Shown: piece by piece, positions 38,179 to 46,926 of the stretch
Position numbering within the stretch: the stretch's first letter is position 1
How the letters are laid out: each line of letters starts with the position of its first letter
Assembly (NCBI RefSeq): GCF_001469165.1
Contig: NZ_JABX01000014.1
Coordinates: 62,001-126,000 of the forward strand
Direction: 5' to 3'
DNA: 64,000 nt
Source of the DNA: Thiohalocapsa sp. ML1
GTDB taxonomy: Bacteria > Pseudomonadota > Gammaproteobacteria > Chromatiales > Chromatiaceae
Translations under genes and position numbers: made by a program
The notes under the pieces: model-generated
Seen by the model: the letters and a program-made list of their open reading frames with translations, nothing else
What the model was told of the DNA's origin: nothing
The model's database searches: none

Positions 38179-39844
38179 GGCCGATGCCGGGGCCGATGCC
38201 GAGGGCGATGTCGGCCAGCCAAAGGCCGCCGACTGCGCCTGGTGCTTTATGCCGCAACAGGCCGCCCCGGCGCGCGGCATCCGGCTCATCGGCGACGAGA
38301 ACACGGGCTTTCAGGAGCTCACCGCGGCCTGCTTCCTGCATCCGGACCCCGGCGCGCCGGGCTGGACGCTCTGCATCGACGACGAGCCGCAGCCGACCGC
38401 CGTCACCGCCTTCGGCCCCGGCTGGTGCTGGACGCCGGGCTTTTTCGCCGGCGAGGTCACCGCGGAGCTGATCGCCCCGGACGGGCGCGTCGCGTGCCGC
38501 TGCCTACTCGATGTCGCCCCGTCGCCCGCGAAGCTCGGCCGCGACGCCTTCGCCGAGATGGTGCAGGCGCTCTGGGCCTTCGATCCCGAGCTGGTGCTCG
38601 GCGCGGAGCCGTCCACCCGCGCCGTCGGCCGAGACGGGGACCGGCAATCGCTGCTGCTGCGCCTCGCCCGGCTGCGCCGCCACGCGCCGGCGGCCATCGC
38701 CGCGCTGCGCCAGGTGCAGCGCTCGCCGCTCAAGCGCCTGCGTGCCGAGCGCGAGCGCCACCCGCCGCACCGAGTGCGGCGCATCGACCGCCTCACCGCC
38801 AGCACCCTCGCGCAGCAGCCGGCGCTGGCCGTGGCGCTCTGCGGGGACCAGTGCGGGAACCAGAGCGGTGAGCCGCTCGGCGGCGGCGCCGGCTCGCTCT
38901 TGCCGCCCGCGGACCCGGTGCTCGACCCCGGCCGGCGGCTCGACGTGCCCGCGAGCGAGCCGACGCTCGACTGCGCGCCGAACCGCACGCTGCTCGCCGT
39001 GGCGCTGCGGCTGCTCGGGGAGCTGAAAGCGGTGCGTCGCGGGCTCGCCGCGCAGGCCGCCGCCGAGCAGGCATCTGCCACCCGCACGCCGCTCGCGAGC
39101 CGGGCGCCGCGGCGGCAGGCGGTGCTGCTCGCGCTGGAGCAGGCGCTGGCCGAGCTGCTTGGCCGCTCGCCCTTCAGCGCCGTCAGCCGCCCGGAGATCA
39201 CCGCCGCCGGCCTCACCGCCATCGCCGCGCACCCCGGCTACGCCGCCGCGCACCGGCAGAGCTGGCGCGCCTGCGCCCGCGGGCTCGACGGCCCGCCGAC
39301 GGAAGAGCGGCTCTGGATCAGCCCGACATGGGAGGTCTTCGAGCGCTGGTGCCTGGTGCGGCTCGCAGAGGCGCTTTTGGACGCCGGGCATGCCCCGGTG
39401 GCCGGCCATGACCGCGACCTGCCCCACGCCGAGCGCACGCTTTGTTACCAAGACGCCGACGGCGCGCGCACGACGCTGCTGCTCCAGCCGACCTTCCCGG
39501 CCTGGGACCAGGCGCGCCGAGCGGCGGTGTCGCTGTCCGGGCTGCACATCCCGGACCTCGTGCTGATCCGCGACGACGCCGCCGGGCGGCGCTGGCAGGT
39601 GCTCGATGCCAAGTACCGCAGCGCCCGCTCCGCGCTGCTCGATGCCATGACCTCCGCCCACCTCTACCACGACTGCCTGCGCCTGAACGGCGCCCCGCCG
39701 AGCCGCGCCCTGCTGCTGGTGCCCGCCTGCCACGGCGCCGGCTGGCTGCTGGAGCCGGAGTTCCATCACCGCCACGGCGTCGGCGCCCTGTGCGTCACGG
39801 GCGATGACGACGCCGCCTTCCGTGCGCTGATCGGCGCCCACTGA
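38159..39844 (+). CDS. McrC-like nuclease subunit (DUF2357 / PD-(D/E)XK)
   Basis: A 561-aa protein read from GTG 38159. The nuclease core is near the C-terminus: HIPDLVLIRDDAAGRRWQVL followed by DAKYRS, which is the D ... DxK pattern of PD-(D/E)XK nucleases, then ALLLVPACHG. WISPTWEVFERWCLVRLAEA just before it fits DUF2357/McrC-type proteins. It is longer than classical McrC (about 350 aa); the extra N-terminal part may mediate contact with the McrB partner. Together a type IV-like restriction module. The residues near the overlap (Ala/Asp/Gly-rich) make the exact start uncertain. Confidence 0.8.
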   Translation: MPASGAEADAGADAEGDVGQPKAADCAWCFMPQQAAPARGIRLIGDENTGFQELTAACFLHPDPGAPGWTLCIDDEPQPTAVTAFGPGWCWTPGFFAGEVTAELIAPDGRVACRCLLDVAPSPAKLGRDAFAEMVQALWAFDPELVLGAEPSTRAVGRDGDRQSLLLRLARLRRHAPAAIAALRQVQRSPLKRLRAERERHPPHRVRRIDRLTASTLAQQPALAVALCGDQCGNQSGEPLGGGAGSLLPPADPVLDPGRRLDVPASEPTLDCAPNRTLLAVALRLLGELKAVRRGLAAQAAAEQASATRTPLASRAPRRQAVLLALEQALAELLGRSPFSAVSRPEITAAGLTAIAAHPGYAAAHRQSWRACARGLDGPPTEERLWISPTWEVFERWCLVRLAEALLDAGHAPVAGHDRDLPHAERTLCYQDADGARTTLLLQPTFPAWDQARRAAVSLSGLHIPDLVLIRDDAAGRRWQVLDAKYRSARSALLDAMTSAHLYHDCLRLNGAPPSRALLLVPACHGAGWLLEPEFHHRHGVGALCVTGDDDAAFRALIGAH

Positions 39845-39855
39845 AATGGGTCATA

Positions 39856-39879
39856 GCCGGGGCGTAGCGCCGCCCCGGC
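39856..39879. other. Hairpin after the McrC-like gene
   Basis: Perfect 9-bp stem GCCGGGGCG / CGCCCCGGC around TAGCGC, 12 bp after the stop. No T run follows, so it may slow or protect the transcript end but is not a standard terminator. Confidence 0.5.
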
Positions 39880-40006
39880 GCCTAACTCCGTAGTTGCCTC
39901 TACGCAGAAAAAGCAATTGCATTTAAGTGCTTACCGGCATGACGGCGACGGGGGCGAGTGCCCGAGAATCGGCCTCGACAAGCATTCGTCAACGGAGGCA
40001 CACATC

Positions 40007-40460
40007 ATGGCCGCAACCGAAGAGACCATCGTCGCCAAGTCCCTGTACGACCGGATCATGACCTTCCCCATCGGGCAGCCCGGCACGGAGGAGCAGTTCC
40101 TCAAGCGGCTGGCGGCCAAGAACCGTTGGACCCTCGACTACGCCCGGCGCGTGCTGATGGAGTACCGGCGCTTTTTGTTCCTGATTGCGCGTGGGGTTGG
40201 CGCCCTCTCGCCGTCGCACGCCGTCGATGAGGCCTGGCACCTGCACATGCTGTATTCGCGCAACTACTGGGACGACTTCTGCAGCGGGGTGCTCGGGCGC
40301 GAGTTGCACCACGATCCCTTCGACGGCGGCGCCGAGCAGGAGCGTTTTTCTGACCCGGTACCCGCGCACGCTGGATTGCTGTCGCGAGGTCCTCGGCTGG
40401 GTTGCACGCGCTCCGGCGCGCTCCAGGGTCACGGCGCGCTCCGGGGTCTACCATCGAACT
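40007..40460 (+). pseudogene. Broken gene for a GRDP-like (glycine-rich-domain N-terminal) protein
   Basis: From ATG 40007 the frame gives about 115 residues with YRRFLFLIARGVGALSPSHA, then VDEAWHLHMLYSRNYWDDFC and ELHHDPFDGGAEQERF, a pattern I know from proteins annotated as glycine-rich-domain-containing. At about 40349 the frame is lost in a TTTTT run; the continuation LTRYPRTLDCCREVLGWV is in another frame. Beyond it are imperfect GCGCTCC repeats and no C-terminal half. I read it as frameshifted and truncated. Confidence 0.6.
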
Positions 40461-40492
40461 TGCAGGTAGCGGAGCGCCCCGCTAGTCCACCC

Positions 40493-40954
40493 TCACGCCA
40501 CCGGCAGCGCCGTGCGCTCCACCACCTGCCGCAGCACGAAGCTCGAATGCACGCCGCTGACCCCTTCGATACGGGTCAGCTTGTTCAGCAGCAGGTCTTG
40601 ATAGCCCTCCATGTCGCGGACGATGACCTTGAGCTGGTAGTCCGCGTCGCGGCCGGTGATGAGCGAGCATTCGAGCACCTCCGGCAGCGCGGCCACCCGG
40701 GCGTCGAAGTTCGCGAAGCGCTCCGGCGTGTGCCGGTCCATGGAGATGCTGATGAAGGCGATGAGGTTGAGCCCCAGCGCCTTGGCGTCGAGCAGCGCCC
40801 GGTAGCCGGCGATGATGCCGCTCTCCTCCAGCGCGCGAACGCGCCGCAGGCACGGCGACGGCGACAGACCAATGCGGTCGGCGAGGTCCTGATTGCTGAT
40901 GCGGCCCTCCTGCTGGAGGATCTCAAGGATGCGTTTGTCGTAAGGGTCGAGCAT
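40493..40954 (-). CDS. Lrp/AsnC family transcriptional regulator
   Basis: A 153-aa protein starting MLDPYDKRILEILQQEGRIS with the helix-turn-helix NQDLADRIGLSPSPCLRRVR, followed by the RAM/AsnC ligand domain (ALGLNLIAFISISMDRHTPE, VLECSLITGRDADYQLKVIV, VSGVHSSFVLRQVVERTALP). These bind amino acids as octamers and regulate metabolism genes. The start is ATG 40954; a longer frame to 41041 looks artificial. Target genes cannot be told from this window. Confidence 0.93.
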   Translation of the reverse strand: MLDPYDKRILEILQQEGRISNQDLADRIGLSPSPCLRRVRALEESGIIAGYRALLDAKALGLNLIAFISISMDRHTPERFANFDARVAALPEVLECSLITGRDADYQLKVIVRDMEGYQDLLLNKLTRIEGVSGVHSSFVLRQVVERTALPVA

Positions 40955-41424
40955 GGGCGTGGCTTGGGTGGGGTTGGTTGCGTTGGCGCAGGGGCTCGGC
41001 TGAGGGCGATGGGCGGATACATTCGCCCCCCGGCTGCCCAAGCAGAGCGCGGCGCTCGCATGCAGTATTCAGCCCTTCTGAGCACCGGCGTAGTCGCCGC
41101 CTCGGTCGCATGCGCGGTCGGCCTGCAAGCATCCAGCTTCGTACGCGCCTTCGCTCGGCGCGGCAACCACCAAGGCGGCCGGTCTGCGGCGCCGAGCGCG
41201 CGCACTCTGCCATGCGGTCGACGCGGCACTCGCGCTCGGACTCTGTCCCCACCGATCGGCACCTCAACGCCGCCGCTTGCGCCTTTTGCTCGCAAACGTG
41301 TCCGGCACCACCAGACAGACGGCAGTAGGCTGTTGGGCTTTGCTGCCAACCGCCATCGCCGACCCTCGCCGCAGCGGCAGCGCGTGGTGCGCGGCGTACT
41401 GCGCCGACAGAGCAAGCCCGCAAC
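40955..41424. other. Gene-free 470 bp
   Basis: Frames crossing this stretch have no domain-like features and change composition at the flanking genes. I see no array, palindrome or clear promoter. It must contain the regulatory regions of the divergent Lrp and sensor-kinase genes. Confidence 0.4.
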
Positions 41425-43455
41425 ATGATCGACGATAACGATGCGTTGCCCGGACACCGCCGCCACGCTCGCGCGGACGCCGTCCCGGCTTCCTCGCCGA
41501 GCGCGGGCAACGCGTGGGATGCCGGCAACCTCGCCTGGCGCCATCTGCTTGAGCGCATCGCGGACGCCGTCGTCGGCACGGACGGCGGCTTGCGCGTCCA
41601 AAGCTGGCCCGCCGCCGCCGAGGCCATCTACGGCTGGCCCGCCGAGCAGGCGCTCGGCCGACACATCGACGAGCTGCTGCGCGCCGAGCCCACCTCGATG
41701 CGCGACGATGAGGCCTTAGACCGGCTCCAGACGCAGGGCTTCGTTGTACTGGCGGCCGTGCACCACACCCAGGACGGCCGGCGGCGCTATACGCGCACCC
41801 ATGTCATTGCACAGTACGACAACGGCGGCGCGCTCGCGGGCACGCTCCGCGCGATCTTCGATGTGACCAACCAGCGGCTGGCCGAAGACCCGCTGCGGGA
41901 GAGCGCCGAGCGCGTGAGCGCGCTGGTCGAGGCCGCGGCACAGGCGGTGTGGGAGACCGACCCGGCGGGCAAGGCCGTCATCGATTCGCCCACCTGGCGC
42001 GCCTACACCGGTCAGACGCTCGCGCAGTCCCTGGGCTGGGGCTGGCTCGATGCCATTCACCCGGATGACCGCGCGCATGCTCGCCGACACTGGGAAGAGG
42101 CGGTAGCGGCACAGCGGAACCTCGACTGCGAGTATCGCCTGAGGGGTCCCAACGGCGATTGGCGCTGGACCAACGTCCGGGCGGCACCGCTGCGCGACGG
42201 CGACGGCCGAGTGCGCAAATGGGTCGGCATGAACCTCGACATCTCCGAGCGCAAGGCCGCCGAGGCCGCGCTCGAAGAGCTGAACCACACGCTGGAGGCG
42301 CGCATCGCCGCGCGCACGGCCGAGGTCGGCGAACAGGCGCAGCAGCTCCGCGCGCTCGCCACCGAGCTCGCCCGCGTCGAGCAGCGCGAGCGCCAGCGGC
42401 TCGCGACCATCCTGCACGAGCAGATCCAACAGTTGATCGTCGCGGCGCAGATGCAAACGGGGGTCATTGCCCGAGAGGCCGACACGGAGCGGCTGCGCCA
42501 AGCCGCCAGCGCCGCGCAGCAGGCGCTCGCCGGCGCGCTCGAGACCTCGCGCTCTCTGACCCTGGAGCTGAGTCCGCCGGTGCTGAAGGACGCGGGCCTC
42601 ATCGACGCGCTGGCCTGGCTCGCCGAGCGGATGGAGACGGAGCATGGCTGTCGGCTCGACCTGCATGCAGAGCCCGACGCCGAGCCCGCCGACGAGGAGC
42701 TGCGCTACCTGCTGTTCGCCTGTGCGAGCGAGCTGCTGCGGAACATCGCCAAGCACGCCGGCGTCGACCAGGCCGAGCTGTCGCTGCGGCGCCCCGGTGC
42801 CGGCAGCCTCGTGCTCGGCGTCGCGGACCAGGGCCGCGGCTTCGACCCGGTGATCGTCACCCGGCGGCGCACCGAGGATACCGGGTTCGGTCTCTTCAGC
42901 ATCCGCGAGCGCCTTGCCCATCTCGGCGGCCGCATGGACCTCGACAGTGCGCCCGGTCGCGGCACCCGGGTGACGCTGACGCTGCCCGCGACCATGGCGC
43001 AGGTGAAGGCGACGGCCGTCGCCACCACGCGGCAAGCGGCCTGGGCGCACGGTGCGGATCTGTGCCCGCGCCTGGACGCGCTGCGCGTGCTGATCGTCGA
43101 CGACCACCAGATCATGCGCCAGGGGCTGGCCGGGCTGCTGCGGTTCGAGACCGACATCGAGGTCATCGGCGAGGCGGACAGCGGCGAGCAGGCCCTCGCG
43201 CGCGCCGCGGAGCTCAATCCCGACGTCGTCATCATGGACGTGAACCTGGGTCCGGGCATGGACGGCATCGAGGCCACGCGCCGACTCTTGGCCGCGCGCC
43301 CGGCGCTACGCATCATCGGCCTCTCGATGCACCTCGACAGCGCTGTCGCCAACGCCATGCGCGACGCCGGCGCCGTCGCCTACCTGAGCAAGGGCGGCCC
43401 CTGCGAGGAGCTGGTCAAGAGCATCCGGGAGCAGGGGCTAGGGGCTAGCCCCTAG
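41425..43455 (+). CDS. Hybrid sensor kinase: PAS-PAS-histidine kinase-receiver
   Basis: A 676-aa cytoplasmic protein without membrane segments. Two PAS domains (about residues 35-150 and 155-280; the second ends with the PAC-like GDWRWTNVRAAPLRDGDGRV), a coiled linker, a NarX/HisKA_3-type dimerisation box with LARVEQRERQRLATILHEQI, an ATPase (ELLRNIAKHAGVDQAELSL, GVADQGRGFDP, GFGLFSIRERLAHLGGRMDL) and a receiver (LRVLIVDDHQIMRQGLAGLL, VVIMDVNLGPGMDGIEATRR, AYLSKGG). The receiver resembles NarL/FixJ ones but has no DNA-binding domain after it, so output goes through another protein. Confidence 0.88.
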   Translation: MIDDNDALPGHRRHARADAVPASSPSAGNAWDAGNLAWRHLLERIADAVVGTDGGLRVQSWPAAAEAIYGWPAEQALGRHIDELLRAEPTSMRDDEALDRLQTQGFVVLAAVHHTQDGRRRYTRTHVIAQYDNGGALAGTLRAIFDVTNQRLAEDPLRESAERVSALVEAAAQAVWETDPAGKAVIDSPTWRAYTGQTLAQSLGWGWLDAIHPDDRAHARRHWEEAVAAQRNLDCEYRLRGPNGDWRWTNVRAAPLRDGDGRVRKWVGMNLDISERKAAEAALEELNHTLEARIAARTAEVGEQAQQLRALATELARVEQRERQRLATILHEQIQQLIVAAQMQTGVIAREADTERLRQAASAAQQALAGALETSRSLTLELSPPVLKDAGLIDALAWLAERMETEHGCRLDLHAEPDAEPADEELRYLLFACASELLRNIAKHAGVDQAELSLRRPGAGSLVLGVADQGRGFDPVIVTRRRTEDTGFGLFSIRERLAHLGGRMDLDSAPGRGTRVTLTLPATMAQVKATAVATTRQAAWAHGADLCPRLDALRVLIVDDHQIMRQGLAGLLRFETDIEVIGEADSGEQALARAAELNPDVVIMDVNLGPGMDGIEATRRLLAARPALRIIGLSMHLDSAVANAMRDAGAVAYLSKGGPCEELVKSIREQGLGASP

Positions 43456-43488
43456 ATCGCTTGGCGGCGCCAAATCCTTGCAGATGAG

Positions 43489-43556
43489 CTTGCAGGCAAA
43501 AGGGCCAAGGGCCAAGGGAGCTCTCCTCGGCCCTCGGCCCTCGGCCCTAGCCCCTC
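43489..43556. repeat. Snap-back heptamer array
   Basis: CTTGCAGGCAAAAGGGCC opens it, followed by GGGCCAA units, the centre GGGAGCTCTCC, then inverted CTCGGCC units. The flank CTTGCAGGC is the reverse complement of that at 26151 and 48261. A separate GGGGCTAGGGGCTAGCCCCT palindrome-like stretch overlaps the end of the kinase gene at 43436-43455. Confidence 0.8.
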
Positions 43557-45103
43557 TACTCAACCGCCAGCACCACCCCGCCGCGGCGCCCGTCCCCCGC
43601 GCCATGCAGCCGCCCATCGGCATCGATGCCGACGCTGTGGGCGCCGCCGAAGAAGACGTTCTGCGTCCGCCACACCCGCACATCGAGCCCCTGCGCCGCC
43701 AGCGCCGCAACGGTGTCCGCCGCGACCGGCGGCTCCAGGCTCAGCACGCCGTCTTCGAGATGCAGGCGCGGGGCGGCGACGGCCTCGGGCAGCGACAGGC
43801 CCAAGTCGATGCGGTTCACCAGCACCTGCAGGATGGCGCTGCGGATGCGGTTGGAGCCGCTGGAGCCGGTGACGGTCCAGCCGCCGTCCGCGTGCTCCAC
43901 CAGGGTCGGGCACATCATGGAGCCGAGCCGCGTGTCCGTCGGCCAGCGGTGGAAGCCGTCGGCGGCGAGGTCTGCCTCGCCGAGCATGTTGTTCAGCACG
44001 ATGCCCGTGCCGGGCAGCACGTAGGCCGCCCCTTCGCCGTTGGAAAGCGTCAGGCTCGCGAGGTTGCCGTCGCGGTCGGCGATGCTGATCTGCGTCGTGC
44101 CGCGCGTCGCCGGCGGTCCGGCTTGCCGGATCGCGGCGATGCGCGAGCGAAAGCGCGCCCGCTCGGCCTCGCGACGGTCGGCGTCGGTACCGCCGGTCGC
44201 GACCGCCGCGCGCAGCGCCGCCGTCGCCGCCATGGCCTCGGCGAGCAGGAGCCGGTGCGTGCTGCTGCCGCAGCGGAGGCCCTCGCAGGAGACCGCATCG
44301 AGCAGCTCCAATGTCAGCGCCAGCAGTGCGCCGCCGAGGGACGGCGGCGGATTGAGATAGAGCCGCGCATCGCGGTAGTGGACCGGCAGCGGCTCGCGGC
44401 GCTCCACCCGATAGCCGGCCAGATCCGCGACGCCGAGATGCCCGCCGGCGGCGCAGTCCGCGGCGAGCCGATCGGCCCAGGCGCCACCGTAGAAGAGCCC
44501 CGGGCCAACGGACGCGAGCTCGTCCAGCGCCTCGGCAAACTCCGGCCAGGGCACGCGCTCGCCAACGTGCGCAAGCCGGCCGGGGTCGGTTTGGGACGCG
44601 TAGAGCGCAAAGGTGGCCGGGTCCGCGGCGAGGATCGGCAGCACGATCTCGGCGATGTCGCGCTGGAAGGCGTTGACGACGACGCCGGCGCGCGCGAGCC
44701 GCCGGGCCGGCGCGAGCAGGTCCGCGATGGGCAGCCGACACAGCTCGCGCCCGATCGCAAACAGCCCGGCAATGGCCCCCGGCGTGGCGATGGCGCCGCG
44801 GCCGATGTGAAACTCCTGGGTCGCATCGCCGAAGTCGGCGTGCACGCCGCGGAAGTCGAGCCCCGCCGTCGGCGCCCGCGCCTTCGGCGTCTGCGTGAAG
44901 CAGTCGTAGACCACCGGTGCCGCGCCGGCGGCGCGCGCGTGCAGGAAGGCGCCGCCGCCCAAGGACGCGAGCACCGGCTCGGCGACGCAAGCGGCGGCGA
45001 GCGCCGCCACTGCGCCGTCGAAGGCGTTGCCGCCGCAGCCGATGACCGCGGCAGCCGCGGCGGCGGTGTCGGGGTGGCCGGCGGCGATGATGGCGCGGGG
45101 CAT
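43556..45103 (-). CDS. Gamma-glutamyltransferase family protein
   Basis: A 515-aa Ntn-hydrolase-type protein. The opening PRAIIAAGHPDTAAAAAAVI and GGNAFDGAVAALAAACVAEP, the nucleophile region GTTQISIADRDGNLASLTLS (Thr after self-cleavage), GTGIVLNNMLGE, SMMCPTLVEHADGGWTVTGS and the SGSNRI loop are all GGT features. It cleaves gamma-glutamyl bonds such as that of glutathione. No signal peptide is visible from ATG 45103 (preceded by AGGA), so it may be cytoplasmic; an upstream start at 45145 would add a poorly hydrophobic stretch. Confidence 0.88.
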   Translation of the reverse strand: MPRAIIAAGHPDTAAAAAAVIGCGGNAFDGAVAALAAACVAEPVLASLGGGAFLHARAAGAAPVVYDCFTQTPKARAPTAGLDFRGVHADFGDATQEFHIGRGAIATPGAIAGLFAIGRELCRLPIADLLAPARRLARAGVVVNAFQRDIAEIVLPILAADPATFALYASQTDPGRLAHVGERVPWPEFAEALDELASVGPGLFYGGAWADRLAADCAAGGHLGVADLAGYRVERREPLPVHYRDARLYLNPPPSLGGALLALTLELLDAVSCEGLRCGSSTHRLLLAEAMAATAALRAAVATGGTDADRREAERARFRSRIAAIRQAGPPATRGTTQISIADRDGNLASLTLSNGEGAAYVLPGTGIVLNNMLGEADLAADGFHRWPTDTRLGSMMCPTLVEHADGGWTVTGSSGSNRIRSAILQVLVNRIDLGLSLPEAVAAPRLHLEDGVLSLEPPVAADTVAALAAQGLDVRVWRTQNVFFGGAHSVGIDADGRLHGAGDGRRGGVVLAVE

Positions 45104-45314
45104 GGCGGAAATCCTGACGGGCGCCGCAGAAACGAGCCCGAGCATGGCTCTACGCGTCGCAAAGCCGATATAGTGTCGTCTGTTCGCGATGTCATCCAGC
45201 GACCCAGCGCCTGCCACGGGTCGTGGATGCGCCCGTGTTGGTCAGCCTGCCGCGCGTCTGCCGCGGGTGCACGCGGCGCAGCAGGATAACGTTTGCGACG
45301 GAGGTCCAGCACCC

Positions 45315-45953
45315 GTGGAACGAGATGCCGCCGCCCGCATCGTCGCCTTAGAGGCCGAGCTCGCCAGCGTGCGTGCCGAGGCCGAGGCCGAGCGCGAGCG
45401 CTTCGACCGCCGCCTCAGGCTCGCGCAGAGCGCGCTGCCGGAGCGGCGCGACCCGCGCACCGTCACGCAGAACATCGCCGCGCAGCAGGAGTTCGACGTG
45501 CTGCGTGGCGCGTTGCGCGAGCGCGACCGCGTGGTCAAGGAGCTGACCGAACAGGTGCGCGCCCTGGAAGACCAGCTTGAAGACCAGTACCGCCGCTTCG
45601 ACGAGCTTCGCCGCCGCCTGGAGCAGCGCGAGGTCGAGCTGGAGGACGCGCGCCGGCAGGCGGAGCTGACCTCCCGGCGCGTCGAGCGCGCGGCGCCCCC
45701 GCCGCCGCGTGTCGAGCCGACCTCACACGCGCCACCACCTCCTCCTCCGCCGCCGCCGCCGGAAAAGGCCGATGCGGTGGCCTTCGGCATCGGCATGCTC
45801 GTCGGCGCGCTCTTGGCCGTGGCAGCCGCGGTGGGCCTCTGGTGGACGGGTCACCTGCCGCCGCCGCCGGCCTTCGGTGGCGCAATGCCGGCTATCGATC
45901 AGCCGGCGCAGAGCGCCGCCGCCGCACCGGCGCGGAGCGCCCATGTCGGCTGA
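45315..45953 (+). CDS. Coiled-coil protein with C-terminal membrane anchor
   Basis: About 212 aa from GTG 45315. Residues 5 to about 125 are heptad-rich coiled coil (RIVALEAELASVRAEAEAER, RVVKELTEQVRALEDQLEDQ, RRRLEQREVELEDARRQAEL), then a run of Pro (ten in a row), then one transmembrane segment (FGIGMLVGALLAVAAAVGLW) and a Pro/Ala tail. Function unknown. The frame is open from 45189, so the start is uncertain; GGAGG lies about 10 nt before this GTG. It overlaps the kinase gene by 11 bp. Confidence 0.6.
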   Translation: MERDAAARIVALEAELASVRAEAEAERERFDRRLRLAQSALPERRDPRTVTQNIAAQQEFDVLRGALRERDRVVKELTEQVRALEDQLEDQYRRFDELRRRLEQREVELEDARRQAELTSRRVERAAPPPPRVEPTSHAPPPPPPPPPPEKADAVAFGIGMLVGALLAVAAAVGLWWTGHLPPPPAFGGAMPAIDQPAQSAAAAPARSAHVG

Positions 45954-46926
45954 CGACGCCGGCAGGGTGCTCGGCGTGGGCATCGCGACGCTCGACATCG
46001 TCAACGTCGTCGCCGCCTATCCGCCCGAAGACGCGGAGGTTAGGGCCGCAGGCCAGCGCATCGCCCGCGGCGGCAATGTTGCCAATACGCTCCAAGTGCT
46101 GGCTCAGCTCGGTCGGCCTTGCGCCTGGGCCGGCGTGCTGGGCACGGATGCCGCGGCCGGGCGGATCAGCGCAGCCTTCGCCGCCGACGCCATCGATCAC
46201 GGCCACGCGGTGCGCGTGCCGGGCGGCGCCACGCCGACCTCCTACATCGCGCTGAGCCGCGCCACCGGCAGCCGCACCATCGTCCACCATCGCGACCTGC
46301 CGGAGCTGACCGCCGCCGACTTCGCAGATGTGCCCCTCGAAGGCATCGCGTGGGCGCACTTCGAGGGGCGCAATCCGGCCGAGACGGCACGGATGCTCGC
46401 GCGGGTCCGCGACGAGCGGCCGGGGCTGCCCATCTCCGTCGAGATCGAGAAGCCGCGCGCGGGCATCGAGGCGCTGTATCAGGGCGCCGACGTGCTGATC
46501 TTCGCGCGCGCCTTCGTGCAGGCCGCGGACGGCGCAGATGCCGGCGACCCGCGGGCCTTTCTGCTGCACATGGCGGCGCTGACCGACGCGCGGCTGTTGC
46601 TGCTGCCCTGGGGTGCCGATGGCGCCTACGGGCTCGCGCGCGGGGCCGCCGAGCCCGTGTTTGCGCGCGCCTGCCCGCCCGCGGTGCTGCGCGACAGCCT
46701 CGGCGCCGGCGATGTCTTCAACGCCGCCGTCATCGACGGCCTGCTCGCCATGGGGCTCGCCATGGGGCTCGCCACGGGGCTCGCTGCCGATGCTGACGGC
46801 CTCGCCGGTCTGCTCGCGCGCGCCAACCGCCTCGCCGGCCACAAGTGCGGGCAGGACGGGCTCGGCGGGCTGGTGGCGAGCGCCCGCGCCGCCGGGTTGC
46901 TGCCTGCAACGGGGCGGCCGGCATGA
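45943..46926 (+). CDS. PfkB-family sugar kinase (ketohexokinase-like)
   Basis: A 327-aa carbohydrate kinase. N-terminal GVGIATLDIVNVVAAYPPED, the substrate-binding GGNVANTLQVLAQLGRPCAW, GVLGTDAAAGRI, SRTIVHHRDLPELT and the C-terminal PfkB signature DSLGAGDVFNAAVIDGLLAM with the catalytic Asp in GAGD. Substrate is uncertain (fructose or a related ketose). At 46741-46788 a 12-bp unit GGGCTCGCCATG is repeated about four times in frame, giving MGLAMGLATGLA right after the active site. It overlaps its neighbours on both sides. Confidence 0.85.
   Translation: MSADDAGRVLGVGIATLDIVNVVAAYPPEDAEVRAAGQRIARGGNVANTLQVLAQLGRPCAWAGVLGTDAAAGRISAAFAADAIDHGHAVRVPGGATPTSYIALSRATGSRTIVHHRDLPELTAADFADVPLEGIAWAHFEGRNPAETARMLARVRDERPGLPISVEIEKPRAGIEALYQGADVLIFARAFVQAADGADAGDPRAFLLHMAALTDARLLLLPWGADGAYGLARGAAEPVFARACPPAVLRDSLGAGDVFNAAVIDGLLAMGLAMGLATGLAADADGLAGLLARANRLAGHKCGQDGLGGLVASARAAGLLPATGRPA

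Noticed and set aside
39917-41428. 503-aa plus-strand frame
   Set aside because: Only the part from 40007 to about 40350 looks like protein; the rest runs antisense through the Lrp gene and a gene-free gap.
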